Positions 12,586-23,735 of a stretch of 64,000 nucleotides of DNA are shown here, in pieces (the stretch's first letter is position 1; the number at the start of each line of letters is the position of its first letter). The DNA is taken from positions 3,433,793 through 3,497,792 of the forward strand of contig NW_020654684.1 in NCBI RefSeq assembly GCF_003589595.1, given 5' to 3'. The position numbers were made by a program, and so were the translations under genes. The notes under the pieces were generated by a model. The model had not been told where the DNA came from. It was given only the letters and a program-made list of their open reading frames with translations, and searched no databases. This DNA comes from Hyposmocoma kahamanoa (taxonomy: Eukaryota > Arthropoda > Insecta > Lepidoptera > Cosmopterigidae).

Positions 12586-13020
12586 CTGCAACCTACGAAC
12601 TGTTTTCTAGAGTCATAACGAATCGTCTCGCCAGAAGACTCGACGAGTTTCAGCCTCCGGAGCAGGCCGGATTTCGACGGGGATACAGCACCATAGACCA
12701 CATACTCACAGAGAGGCCGATTATACATAACTGCCTCTATGGCCGAACGGTTACCGGACTGCCACGCGGAGGTGCCAGGTTCGATTCCCGGGCCGGAAGA
12801 AATTTGTATGGCCTACATTTATTTGTCTCGCAAGTTTGGGTGTAATTTGTGGTTGTCTATGTGTGCGTCCATGGCACCCGCGACACAGGGTTTCTCTAGT
12901 GCGGGGCTATGTTGAGTGTGTGCGTTATTATTATACAGAAGTCAGAAGATTATAATAGGCCCTTGTGTCTAGCCTTTGTGGACTATGAGAAGGCTTTTGA
13001 TTCCGTCGAAACCTGGGCTG
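12586..13020 (+). pseudogene. RTE-type reverse-transcriptase slice, split by a SINE
   Basis: Two coding pieces in order match the finger and palm region of RTE-clade reverse transcriptases. The first, 12586-12727, carries ITNRLARRLDEFQPPEQAGF and STIDHI; the second, 12938-13020, carries QKSEDYNRPLCLAFVDYEKA, ending at DSVETWAV. They would be contiguous but for the 202-bp insertion between them. The later catalytic boxes, including FADD, and the element's 3' end are absent. The slice therefore does not look like an ordinary 5'-truncated LINE. Both ends join sequence belonging to dispersed element C. The first aspartate region (AFVDYEKAFD) is preserved. It is not functional. Confidence 0.85.
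12728..12929 (+). mobile_element. tRNA-derived SINE with 8-bp target duplication
   Basis: The 202-bp insertion is flanked by the direct repeat ATTATACA (12720-12727 and 12930-12937). Its head (about 12730-12796) is tRNA-like: A-box region ATGGCCGAACGG, an anticodon-loop string CTGCCACGCGG typical of tRNA-Gly(GCC), and B box GGTTCGATTCC in a near-complete T stem. The body ends TGTGTGCGTTATT. Removing it restores the reverse-transcriptase reading order around it, which proves insertion. It needs a LINE partner for retrotransposition, as all SINEs do. Confidence 0.85.
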
Positions 13021-13440
13021 TCTCGGGCAGTGAGCGTGGCTTACAGCTCCGCCACCAAAGAGGTGATTTGGTTGTGGGCTTTAGAGTCAACGGCTTAGCG
13101 GTGGCAACCGTTAGTTGTGCAATGCACAACGGGATATGAATGTGCCTGTAGCTCCGGTACCTATGTATATGGAAATTGGGCAGGGTACTGCACGTGCACC
13201 CGGGTCGTCTTACACGAGGCATTAGCCTCTTGAGAACAGGAGGAAGTCAGTGCAACGGTCTGTGACAACACTGTACACTAATATGGGGTCATAATCTGAA
13301 CGTAGAAGGTTCCTGTGCACGCACAGGTAACAGTGGCCTTCTCGTATACACTAAGGGTCGATAGGGAAGGTCACTATAATCAAAACTAACGTAGAAAGGT
13401 ACGGGGCTGTCCAGATAGACATCTTTCTTATAAGCTTTAT

Positions 13441-13998
13441 TATATATCATATGGAAGGTTAAACTAAATTGACAAATATTTAATAATTATAAATTATCAC
13501 TTGCTATCTCATTCCTAGCAAATCATGTATCATCAAATTATGTAATTAAGTTTATTTATTCAATTGCAAGTACCGATGTTTCGAAACATCAGTTATATAA
13601 CATTAATAATTAACTTGAATCGAGTCTGTTTACCTTTGCTGAAAGCTTCTGCCTAATTATATTTACAAAATAATTAGAATACCTCTGATGTTATATAAAT
13701 CATCATTATACGCAGTTTTTAAATTGGGGCATTGTACTGTTTAAAAGATTAAGTTGGTTTTATGAAAATAAGTCTTATAGTTATTGTTTTCATAGTCAGT
13801 TTAAACTTTCACGTTTCGCTTTTCAACTAAACTTAAATGTTTCGCGGTTGCAATTGTTTCAAATCATGTTAGTAGGGCGCCCATAGAGCACTGTTTTCCT
13901 GGCGCTGCCGTGTGGCTAAATGCCAAATTTTGACGGGACTGTCGTTGAACGGGGGTCGCTACCTAGGATTTATTTTTCTTTACTTTCGATTTACTTTT
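13441..13998. other. No gene; a 16-bp perfect palindrome
   Basis: AT-rich. Includes the exact palindrome GATGTTTCGAAACATC at 13573-13588. I see no frame or RNA gene. Confidence 0.45.
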
Positions 13999-14055
13999 GT
14001 AGCAGTAGAGGTCCTTGTGAAAGAGTTCGTCCAGGATAGTATTGCCACCTTAACT
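13999..14055 (-). repeat. Dispersed repeat A, end fragment
   Basis: Contains the terminal part of the repeat found in full at 28793-29111: TCCTTGTGAAAGAGTTCGTCC and the segment ATTGCCACCTTAACT, here reversed. Only about 57 bp of the family is left. Confidence 0.65.
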
Positions 14056-15173
14056 AAAATGTAAAAACTTATCCGCCTGGAAAGGCTATGGTGCTTCGTT
14101 TTAAGTGCGGACGGCAGCATATCACGCGAAACATTGACGGATCTTGTTCTGTTGCTGTGGAGGCGATATTCAAACAAAAATGTATAGTTTGATGTGCTGT
14201 TGGCTGTACTAAAGTCATTACGCTTAAATAAAACAAATTAATAAAATCAACATAACATATTTAAAATTCTGATATTCCTTGCGGTGTCTCAGTAATAATT
14301 TACAGTTAACAACGTCGTTATAAGAAGAACTTTTCGCGAAACCGAATAACAATTAGATAAATATTTTATAGCTGAATGTGGAAATCAAAAGTAAGTAAGA
14401 ATGAAGAAAGAAGAAGAAAAAATACAGGAAATGATCGGCAAAAGTACCGGCTTGTGGTTTACCTAGAATAAATGGTCGTCTTTGATGCACTTATGTCAAT
14501 TTCTATATTCGATTGTAATGAACACGACAAGGTACTCGGAAAGCCATACGCGTATGTGACGTAATTTACAGATGGCGCCTGCAAGCGTCGTGAAATCTTC
14601 AGGAATGTGAAGTTATTTCGCAAACAATGTCCATGTAATATATTATTATGTATATACATTGTCCCATACTATGTAACAGTCATATACGAGCAGTAAGGAA
14701 TAAAAAAAAGATTAAGTACCATCAAAGTAGCGATTACACGCATATTCAAAATTCAATGTACCAGGCTAACATAAACATCAAAGCGTCAAACACATAACCG
14801 CATAGACGCGTAGCGGCAACTATCAACTCCCAACTCCATTAGAGGGTGCCAACTTAGATGACATTGTTTGCGCCATCGAAAATCGATAGTCTGGCGCCCG
14901 ACTACTCAACCCGAAGACTATAGTGGAAATTGAGAAAAATAAAAATAAACCATTATTTATAAAAGGAACCCTTTCCCGTTTAGGAGTAAGTTGGATCAAA
15001 TTTCTGTTATTTTAAAGTATCACTTGTCTGATGCGTATCTATAGTTTGGCCGACACGTGTCCGTGTATCGCATGATCGAGTTTGCGATAATGAAACGTGT
15101 CGGCGACACGTTAAGAAGTTAGGTCACGAAGATACGTGAAAACGATCCTTTGGTATCATGGACACATCTCTTA
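14056..15173. other. No gene recognised
   Basis: AT-rich. A block at 15040-15125 holds several CACGTGTC/CGACACG strings, but I cannot assign them to any element. Confidence 0.45.
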
Positions 15174-15727
15174 TGCCTGGGATACACGTGGCTAGTTTTT
15201 CAAACTAAACTAGCAAGCTAGTAACTTTGGCTTCATATGTACAAAAGTAGCTTCATTTATATGCTAGTAAGCTTCACGCTAGCTTACTAACCTAGAAGGA
15301 AGATAGTAAGCAAGTGTCTCAAGCTAGGATAGTTTAAATAGGATGGAGTGCTATTTTTTGCGCAAGTAAGGCCCCTACCTAAGCTTCGTCTGGCTAGCGA
15401 ATCTAGTAGCCGATTGGCTAGTATGCATTAACGACACGTTTTGTTTTCCCGACTGCTAACCACATGTTCCTGAGACAATTAACATGCTAAATGTGAGTAA
15501 CGAAATTGATTTAATTTAAATTGATTAACGGTACAGAAGTAACAGAAAGTTTCACTCGAATTGTGTTTGTGTTATGAAAGCTCTTCCTTTTTACTGGCTT
15601 AAAATTTCCTGGCATTATATAAACCGTTCTAGCATGTGCCAAGCCAGGATAGTAAGCCAGGATAAGATACGGGTTATTCAGCTTGCTATACTAGCTGTGA
15701 TAAGTAGCCACGTGTGTACCCCGGGCA
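15174..15727. mobile_element. TIR element, PIF/Harbinger-like MITE
   Basis: Terminal inverted repeats are TGCCTGGGATACACGTGG (from 15174) and the reverse complement of CCACGTGTGTACCCCGGGCA (to 15727), with a 2-bp indel. Both ends abut TTA (15171-15173 and 15728-15730). TWA target sites are characteristic of PIF/Harbinger transposons. The 554-bp interior is rich in CTAG-containing strings (GCTAGTAA, AAACTAGC), likely subterminal repeats, and codes for no transposase, so it is non-autonomous. The superfamily rests on the target site only. Confidence 0.7.
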
Positions 15728-16850
15728 TTAGATTTCCAGACGTAATCAATCAACCAATTAATTAATTTATTTGTCGAAATAAGGTAAGTAATTTTTTATT
15801 GTAAATAAATCTAGCTCCGTAATTGGCATGCAAGTACACACTTTAACTACTAAACAGTAAGTATTCCAGTAATATGCAAATTTTACATTATTGGAATACT
15901 TCAAGAATTAAGTTTAAGTATTATTAAACATACACTCATGACATGTTTTAAGGAACAAACAACGTTTCTGAGGTGAAAATAATAATTTCATAAACGAATT
16001 AATTTTGGAATGACAACCCTTTAAAGTTATGCTACCTTATCCACAATGCCATCGATCGGGAATTTCGGTAGTGTAGCATTATTTTTACGAATTCCAAATA
16101 GTTATTCACCACAGACCCACCGTATCGTTGGACCTGTCCCTCGTATAGCGAGTAGGTATCTCATTAATTCGGCGTTGAATCAGAGAAGCAATCTTGAATA
16201 ATTCTAAATGTACGTTACGGCGATGTAGAAGTTCAATCATTTTTATTAAAAAAAAAACGGAGATTTCAAACTTTGCTTATACGTACATACAAACTGAAAC
16301 TAAAAACTTAACAATCGAGTTCTTAGGTTTTCGCGATTGTTACATATAGGAAATGCAACTATTTTTCCGGATTTAAATCGCGTATATTTGTTTTTTCAAA
16401 CAAACCGACGTTTTGGGCCCTTTACAGGTCCCATGGTCACGGTTGACAATCGGTTATCGTTAAGTGCTCGAAACCGGATTTACCCCCTGTTGTGTCACCC
16501 TTCGAGAAGGAATATTTTCTTCAAATTTAAATGGGACCAATACTTACAAATGCAGAAGTAATCGAATAACATACACACAAAAAAAACGTAAATTCCAGGT
16601 TTTTTGTGAAGTCGATTAAAAGCAGATTGTTGTGTTTGTACCGCTTCAAATGCGTGTACAAAGTTATGCAGCGCGTGACGTGAAATGACGTGCGTTTGTA
16701 TGGCGTTTTACGCGCTTTTGAATCAAACCTACAAAAATTTACAGGAAAAATAAAAAGACTGAAATCACCAATAAATAACACGACACCTAATGGATTTATT
16801 TTTTTTTAATGTGGCGAAAACGACGAAACGCAATTTTTTTATAATACTAT
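15728..16850. other. No gene; hairpin at 15860-15900
   Basis: Contains a 14-bp stem (AGTATTCCAGTAAT against ATTATTGGAATACT, one mismatch) with a 13-nt loop. Nothing else is recognisable. Confidence 0.5.
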
Positions 16851-17056
16851 GCCTGGACGAACAAGTCGTGTAAGTGACAGGCCTGTTCATAACAGTTGCA
16901 GTCCTACTTAAAGCTTTAAACTGCAAAGATCGGAGGGGCACCGCCACCGCGCGTCGTCAAACAAGACAAGTCCAATGCGCCAGTGATTTCACCAGCACCC
17001 ATACTCAAAACCTGACCATAACAATGGTCACATTACTACTTGGCGACAGAAATAAG
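16851..17056 (+). repeat. Dispersed repeat A, 3'-truncated copy
   Basis: Has the family order: GACGAACAAGTCGTG, then AACAGTTGCAGT, GAGGGGCACCGCCAC, TGATTTCACCAGCAC and TTGGCGACAGAAATA. It stops where full copies continue into GGTGGCAGTACTTCCCTGG. A poly-T/A stretch lies just upstream. Confidence 0.75.
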
Positions 17057-17930
17057 TAAGTTTACATTTACATTTTCTCTACAAAAACTTTTGAATTGCA
17101 TTAATATAGATTATTTACCTTTTATGTGGAAAAAATTAAGGAGGTTTATAATAGATATTAAACGTAATATGTAGCTTAATAAAAAAAATTGTTCAAACAC
17201 TTTTGCAAAATTTATTCGGGAGGAAGTCGTTATGTCCATGCAATGAAAGCGAAAAATATGTTGCGCATTTCGCTTCCGCTAGGACTGACGACGCGAAACG
17301 CACCTCTTCTTTTCTTTTTCTTTTTCAGCATTTTCTAAGCGGCTTAATGCGATTCCTTGCCTATAAGCGTGGTGCTTCCTTTGCTGGTAAAAAAATAAAC
17401 AATTTATTTATACAGAATCCTGTACCACTTCTAACATTTTGTGAGGTTTGTATAAGTTTAAAAATTAAAATATCGAATAACCGTGTGGTTGTTATAGTTT
17501 CGAAGTACAGTAGTTAGGGTAGATTGGACTTGTTAATCCGTCTCAAATATCCAACCTGTATAAATTTGCGAACGTGTAACTATAGACCAGGTCCTTTTTT
17601 ATGAAACGGGTGCGTAATAAGAGCAAATAGGGCAACTCCCGTCAGCTCGGCGCGTGAATGCAGTTCCCTCGGAGCGTAGGGTTGTTACATTATTATTTAG
17701 GGAATTGGCATTGGTTTTGTATATCTTTCAATTGTTAAGAGGCAAGGACATGCAATGCAGAGGTTTTGAGTCGTGTGGGTCATTGTGTTCCCGACGGGTA
17801 TGTGCTTCATGGGTATGGGCCTCAGTTGTTGGTGAATCCTCGTTGGAGAAGCAACCTGCCGGACAGGGAACCACTGACAGAGGACCTGGTATAACTGACC
17901 CACAGGCTGTATACCATTACCTTTAGAATA
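17057..17930. other. Unassigned; possible upstream part of a LINE tail
   Basis: The first part is AT-rich. From about 17640 to 17925 a frame of 90 codons is open and less AT-rich, ending just before the LINE-like frame at 17931. It may be older retroelement sequence, but I recognise no motif in it. Confidence 0.35.
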
Positions 17931-18695
17931 TTGATTATGGAGTGGTATTATGAAATGGAAATGAACAATTCTGAATTTGAAGCACGCTTGTTCAAACAAC
18001 CACAAACAATACTATTTGATGTCATTTTTAAGAAAAGAGATATGAGTAATATTAACCTTAGAACTAAGTCCAAACTCGTGGTACCACGTTTTCGTTTAAT
18101 TAAGGTAAACGATTCTTTTATGGAGAACTGTATAGGTACGTTTTTGCAATAAGATTCCGGAGCATATATCGCACATGACAACTAACATGTATTATCTCAA
18201 AATAGCTTTCATTTATATTAATATTACCTATTTAGTTTCAGGGACGGTATTGTCCTGTCACTTTGCAATTAAATCGTATATGAATGGACACATCAATATG
18301 GCAAAATTTTGAAGAAAAATTATTAATACAACGCAATTTTGAGATAAAATATAACATGACGCCATTTTGGAGATAATACTATGTTAGTTGTCATGTGCGA
18401 TATTAAGTTTACCATTTCCTAAGTTTAAAATTACATTAAAAGTATTTTAATTGAAAAGTCATATTACAACATTGTAGACTACGTGTTAGATAAAGATGTA
18501 TGGAAAGACAACTAGATTCCACACAAACATATTTAAATTCGTATTTAAATTTATTTGAAAAGTGCAATCCCCAGAGTTTCTTGCTTGTTCTACTTAGGGA
18601 GGTCAGCGTAGAGAACGAGCAATAGCTTAAAAAAATGACGTTTTCAAGTGTAAAAATTTTAAATATTTAAAATAAATGATTATTTGACTTTGACT
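17931..18695 (+). mobile_element. LINE-like C-terminal tail split by a MITE
   Basis: The frame at 17931-18152 contains TKSKLVVPRFRLIKVNDSFM, a pattern seen near the C-terminus of several insect LINE proteins. The remaining part follows the MITE at 18403-18516 in a shifted frame (IEKSYYNIVDYVLDKDVW, then stop). The 3' untranslated part runs to about 18695 and ends in an A/T-rich tail AATAAATGATTATTTGACTT. No polymerase domain is present, so it is a 5'-truncated, decayed copy. The LINE assignment is by pattern and could be wrong. Confidence 0.5.
18169..18400. mobile_element. 232-bp mariner/Tc1-type MITE
   Basis: The terminal inverted repeats are about 38 bp: TCGCACATGACAACTAACAT at the left end and its exact reverse complement at the right, continuing through TATTATCTC and AAAAT with small differences. 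Both ends abut TA (18167-18168 and 18401-18402), the mariner/Tc1 target site. There is no coding capacity. It lies inside the LINE-like sequence, so it is younger than that. Confidence 0.85.
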
Positions 18696-18950
18696 AACCG
18701 ACTTGAAAAAAGAAGGAGGTTCTCAATTCGATTGTTTTTGTTGTTGTGTGTATGTTACGCCATTACTTACGACATTTGTGAACTGATTTTGATGATTTTT
18801 TTTTGTTGGAAAGACAGTACCTCACTATTTTCATTTAAATTTTAACAAAATATTTCACCTCCAAGGGTGTCAAACTATAGATGAATGCGGTTTCGCGCAC
18901 TTTTCGGTAATCGATTTCAATAAAAAATTGCAAATAGATGTAATTAGTTA
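18696..18950 (+). repeat. Dispersed repeat B, copy 1
   Basis: Starts AACCGACTTGAAAAAAG, then GGAGGTTCTCAATTCG, TTGTGAACTGATTTTGATGA, GTTGGAAAGAC, and GGTTTCGCGCACTTTTCGG. The same order is found at 23259, 61531 and, reversed, 62252. It directly follows the LINE-like tail. Confidence 0.75.
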
Positions 18951-19309
18951 TGTGATTAGTTATGAGAACGCGTGTGTCCGTACACGGGGCTCGGCGGGTG
19001 TACACACATACAAGCCTCGCTGCTTCTTTTTTGTATGAAGTTACCACATTTGTTACCACATTTGATAACTATTGACAGAGAATTGATGGTAACTAACTAC
19101 AAAGGCTTAGCGAAAGAAACAACAGCGGTTTGTTAAATAAACATGATATATTTAAAAATATCGTATTCGAGGACAGAAACGAAACTAATAATGCAGAATT
19201 AAAATCCCGTATTTTCATAACATTTTCCTGGACGGTTCTTTTCTTTTAACAGGGAATTGGGAAGTGGCTCAGTCCCATATCATTCTACATAAGTTTTGTT
19301 TACAGTGCC
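18951..19309. other. No gene recognised
   Basis: Short frames only; no repeat, RNA gene or promoter element that I can support. Confidence 0.5.
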
Positions 19310-20030
19310 CCTCCCTATCGACCTCTTGCTTATACGGGAAGGGCACTATGGCCTCATCTAAGTCGTAAGTGCACAGCACAGCACCCTCCCTATTTTCCAG
19401 ATAGACACCGGATCTGTAAGCACACTCACTTTGCGTCGCGCTCCGCACGACTAACGGTTGCCACCCCTAAGCCGCCGACTGCCAAATCTCCTCATTGGCG
19501 GCGGAGCTGTAAGGTACGCTAACTTCCCGACCCCGAATGAACGGCGTCTCTCCAGTTTCTAGATTCCTACGCCGCCGGAGGGACCGGAAGATGTCTACTC
19601 ATCCTCTACTAGCTCTCCGGGCTAGTGCCGGAGACGCCAAGTGGCGGTGCCCTGCGACAATGTCCGGTCATAGCCACCGACTTACAAGGCAACTTACGTG
19701 TCCCACGCGTCTCAACTAGACCGTTACTAACACGCGCTAGCTGCGCGCGGGATGAACGCCCCGGTCGCGAATAAAGCTTCCCGTATAAAGTACGTCTCCC
19801 AATACGCGCCCCGGTCACACCCTGCCGGGGCAGACGAACGTGTTCGTCCCTGCAGCGAACTACAAAACCCGGCGCGTCCATACCCAAGTCCGCGTCCACC
19901 AGAGACGCCCGTGAAGACGTATAACTGGCTTGGCCCGGACGCCCGCCATACTCTGGTGTTGCCGTCGAGCCCGTAGTCTCTCCGAAAAACCCTATCTCTC
20001 GGGTAGGTACATAGTGACATGGGAAGTGGG
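19310..20030 (-). mobile_element. Dispersed element C, copy 2
   Basis: The GC-rich minus-strand block carries a long open frame (20034-19609, 141 codons) and an overlapping one (20020-19727) with RRDYGL and VWRASGP, shared with copy 1 at 12.25 kb. The uninterrupted 150 bp at about 19500-19655 is missing from copy 1. The end near 19310-19360 (CCCTATCGACCTCTTG then AAGGGCACT) is shared with 35113. No known domain is visible, so the open frames may reflect GC content. Confidence 0.65.
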
Positions 20031-21178
20031 TCAATTAACTTTTTTACAGATATTGTGGTGAGTGAATAAAATGAAACGGTATTTGATAATCGTCATATAG
20101 ATATATTCGAATAGATATTACGATAATCGCCATAGCCGAGTTTTATTATGAAGTTTACGAATTATTTTTTAAGGTATAAAAAAATTTAACTGAAAAATGT
20201 ATTACATTAGCAGAAGAATTTATGACCATATATATAGTTAAAAAAAGAATTTTGAAATATATATTTTATTATTAGTCTCTCCCATGTATTAATGAATTAA
20301 TAAAATATTTTTTGATTGACAAAAAAATCTTGATTATGGAATTAGTACTTAAAGATTTGTTTCCTGCGTAACCAATCACACTAAATTTACGATTTTTTTC
20401 TCTATTATATGATAAAAAATTAGTCAATAATTTCTGTAAGTTTGTTTCTTTACAGGCAAATTGAAATCTTAAGTTACCAGGACTGTATTTGACAGAGAAG
20501 CTATTCCGTCAAATAACGTAAATACCAAGGCGACATCAACCGATGGAGGCCAACTAAGTCTCGGTTAAACGCACCAGCTGCTTAGCTAACTCGGCGTTAA
20601 GTCCGAAAACCGCAAATAGAGAGGCGAGAACTTAGAAGGATGAACCACCACACCGCAAGGGGCGTTACTAATTCTACATTTAAAAGTTTAATCTGTTTTG
20701 TGTTATGATTGCCTGGTAGGTTCCAACAAAAATGCATACTAAAAGGTTTCTTTTGTTTGTTTAGCATAGCCGACAAATTTTATTTATAATGTAACAAATT
20801 CGGAGGGTTTATTAATTTGTAATAGATGTTTGAATATTTAATGTCACTCATTAATACTGTAACATATTTGAATATAATTTTGTGTACGGTAGTAAATAGC
20901 CTGGATTAACATTTAGGGTACTTTTAACTAATAGTCGCCGACAAAAAGTAGTTTAAACCTAAGTAGGCAATTGAGTCCTTTTAACAGCTCAGGTTGTCCC
21001 AAAAATATCATGCTCTTAATCTTTACAAATTGATTTACCTATTCTAGTTATCTATTAAGACTGTGGGTTTAGTTCTGACAACCGAAAAAATCTATAGTGT
21101 AGAGTTAGTTCCTCGCCATAACATTAAATATATCACAATTAAAATCTGTTCTATCAAGAATTTTAGATGTCAATTATA
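20031..21178. other. No gene recognised
   Basis: Very AT-rich to about 20450. A less AT-rich patch lies at 20500-20680. Nothing recognisable. Confidence 0.5.
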
Positions 21179-21395
21179 GGTGTCCAACTACAAAACATTT
21201 TAAGTAGGATTGAATGTCAAAGGTTCCTTTGAACCAGCTCATCTCTGTTAGCATGACAAAAATTTTACTTCTTAAGTTTAGAAGGAATATGTTACATAAG
21301 GGTGTTCCATCTACAAAACATTTTAAGTAGGGTCAAATGTCAAAGGTTCCTTTGAACTAAGCTTATCTCTGGCAACATGACAAAATGTTCTCGAG
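21179..21395. repeat. Tandem duplication with 122-bp period
   Basis: Unit 1 begins at 21179 (GGTGTCCAACTACAAAAC) and unit 2 at 21301 (GGTGTTCCATCTACAAAAC). Both continue CATTTTAAGTAGG, ATGTCAAAGGTTCCTTTGAA and CATGACAAAA. The copies differ at several sites, so the duplication is not recent. Confidence 0.85.
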
Positions 21396-23258
21396 ATAGA
21401 TAATCATAGGCGACAAAACAACAGGTACTCAGAGGAATGGCATGCAAAGATTCCATCGCGAGAATGCTTGTTAAGCGCTAAGCTGAGCCACCATCGTCGC
21501 CGCAGACAGTTTCACCCACAGATCACATAAATACTAGTAATAGACTGGTTAGTGGGCGGGGTCCGCGTTACCTAGCTTATGACCAGACGGTGATATGAGT
21601 GTCAACAGCGCGTCAGTCGTCGTTCAAATGTGGTACATGATTATTTTGTGGAAAAAATAGAACCGAATTGTGGTATTATATCATCTCGCGTAAGAAGCCA
21701 AAGTTTAAAAAACACTCCGGGAGTGATTTCATTTCATCGGTAAGAACCAAAACTCTGTATTCTCTAATATTTTGAACAATACAATACTATAATTTCGAAA
21801 CAAAACTATTTTCTTGCAACCCGGTAATAACAATATACATTGGTTGCTAGCCATCTCCGCCGTAAAAAAAACAATTCGAATGACGCTCAACGAATTGCTT
21901 GCACTAGTGTCGTATTACACTTGGTACTGGGTCCGCGTGTTGTAACCAAATTATCGATTTGTAGAAACTTTGTAGGTATTTAGAAACCCGGTTTTGGTTT
22001 AGTTCAACATTTTTTTTATTATAGCGGTACCAATGTGTAAACATAAATTGTTTACAGGTATTTAAAAGCTAACAGTCTTGTTTATTAAATGTTTGATTCA
22101 AACATTCGCATTTTTTAAATTTTCAATCTAAGTAAAAACGATATACTAATGGAAAAAAAGGAGATATAGATAGAAAAGGTACAGTGTCGATAATTTTACA
22201 ATGCACGTAAGCTCGCGAAGTATCAAATGAAGACTTTATGAGATTGGAGATTTTCTTTCCCTCATCAACATAATTCCTATCTCCCTACTTGCTTAGTATA
22301 CGTCACTTTCGTCCGCTTGAGTTCTTAGTTTTATCACAGGCACGATTTACATTTGCAATTTTTGTATTGATTTTTTTAGTTTCCTGGCAGTAAAAGCTGG
22401 GTTTCTACTAAATGACATCACACAAAATTATATACAAATGAATAATAACCGAAAAATTCATTAGGAAATAAATCATTTGGTTAATCAGGTAATATATGAC
22501 ATGAAACTCAGAGTCACCTTCACAAATTATGGACCATATCTAAATGTGAAAATATTTCTGAAGCATTGTCAGTTATTTTTTGTCAAGTTTTCTTGAAACA
22601 AAGGATTCGCTTCTTTGCCTTCGGAAATATGTAAGTATCTTCATTTTCTTGACAAGCTCGTCGACTATATGTGTAGTCATGTTCAGTCAGTTCAGAAAGA
22701 GGTAATTGTAGAACAAATATATCATATTTCGGGGAAAATAAAGATTTTTATGATGACTGTGTTTTAATATTTCAACCCTTCCAGTGATCGGATTGACTTG
22801 AAATCTAATAGGTTAATGAAAGTACGATGACAGTATAATAAATAATTAATACTGTGATTGTAGCATGAAGCTACGTAAACATACGCACACGCCTGCGTAG
22901 CTAATATCAATTAATAATTGCGTGTAGTAAAACCTTACGCGTATTTGGTAACAAATGTGTGCGTGAAAAGTCAGCTACGCTATTTCTCGAAGAAATTGCT
23001 GTAAATGCCGTTTCCATATAATCCGCGGTTAACCCTAATTATAGCAAATGTAAAGCTATGCCTAGTTCAATATTCCGCTACTTATGAAACATAATGTCGA
23101 TATCAATTAAATATCACAACCCTATCTGTAGATTGTCAACTTTTTGCTTTTGTTCCAAGAAGTTTATGTTCATAGGATTCTTAGCTTTTATGTGACTAGT
23201 ACTAATAAAACCTTATCAGATCCAAATAAGTTTCAATTTGTTTTACCAAAAACTTTTT
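21396..23258. other. No gene recognised
   Basis: AT-rich. Short, unsupported frames; no repeat copy found. Confidence 0.5.
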
Positions 23259-23735
23259 AACCGACTTCAAAAAAAGAGGAGGTTCTCAATTCGACTGTAT
23301 GTTCTTTTTTTTTTGTATGTATGTTACGCGATAACTGCGGTATTTGTGAACCGATTTTCATGATTCTTTTTTTGTTGGAAAGGGGGTACTTCCATAGTGG
23401 TCCCATTTCATTTTGAAGGAAATCATCCACCTCTAAGGGTGGCTGTTCACGCATGAAGATTCAATTTTGTAAATAGCGCCTAACTTTAATTTAGGAGCAA
23501 TTACTTTTAGCAATTATTTAGTTGATTTTGCTATTTCTCCAATTCAAGGCGTATTTCCCTCGATATAATTTGAGTAGTGTCGTAGTGAGAACCTATTTTT
23601 ATTATCTCCAGTATCAAGTCCTGTATAGTGGCGAACTAGGGGATATTTCAATGAAACTTAGCAAATAGATGTAATTCCACGTACTTTTAAGGTCGGTTTT
23701 TTTAGTACTCTGTACTGAGATTATTATTATTGTCT
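23259..23735 (+). repeat. Dispersed repeat B, copy 2, with extra internal segment
   Basis: Starts AACCGACTTCAAAAAAAG and GGAGGTTCTCAATTCG as in copy 1, and its last part (ATTTCAATGAAACTTAGCAAATAGATG to TCTGTACTGAGATTATT) matches 61770-61850. Between them, about 23450-23640 is extra relative to the 61.5-kb copy and may be an insertion or ancestral sequence lost elsewhere. Confidence 0.7.

Larger units (their letters stand above)
12240..13440 (+). mobile_element. Dispersed element C, copy 1, interrupted
   Basis: The stretch 12240-12585 matches the reverse complement of about 19655-20027, including a shared coded segment (RRDY followed by VWRASGP) and a GC-rich body. From about 13021 to 13130 it resumes similarity to the reverse complement of 19440-19530 (CTTACAGCTCCGCC and GGTGGCAACCGTTAGT). 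Its distal part (13290-13370) matches 35113-35225 reversed. About 150 bp present in the 19.5-kb copy is replaced here by reverse-transcriptase sequence. The element's class is unknown; it could be an old LINE, a Helitron-like element or a non-autonomous element. Confidence 0.65.

Noticed and set aside
19609..20034. 141-codon minus-strand frame as a host gene
   Set aside because: It lies in dispersed element C, is GC-rich, overlaps another open frame, and its copy at 12.3 kb does not keep the frame.
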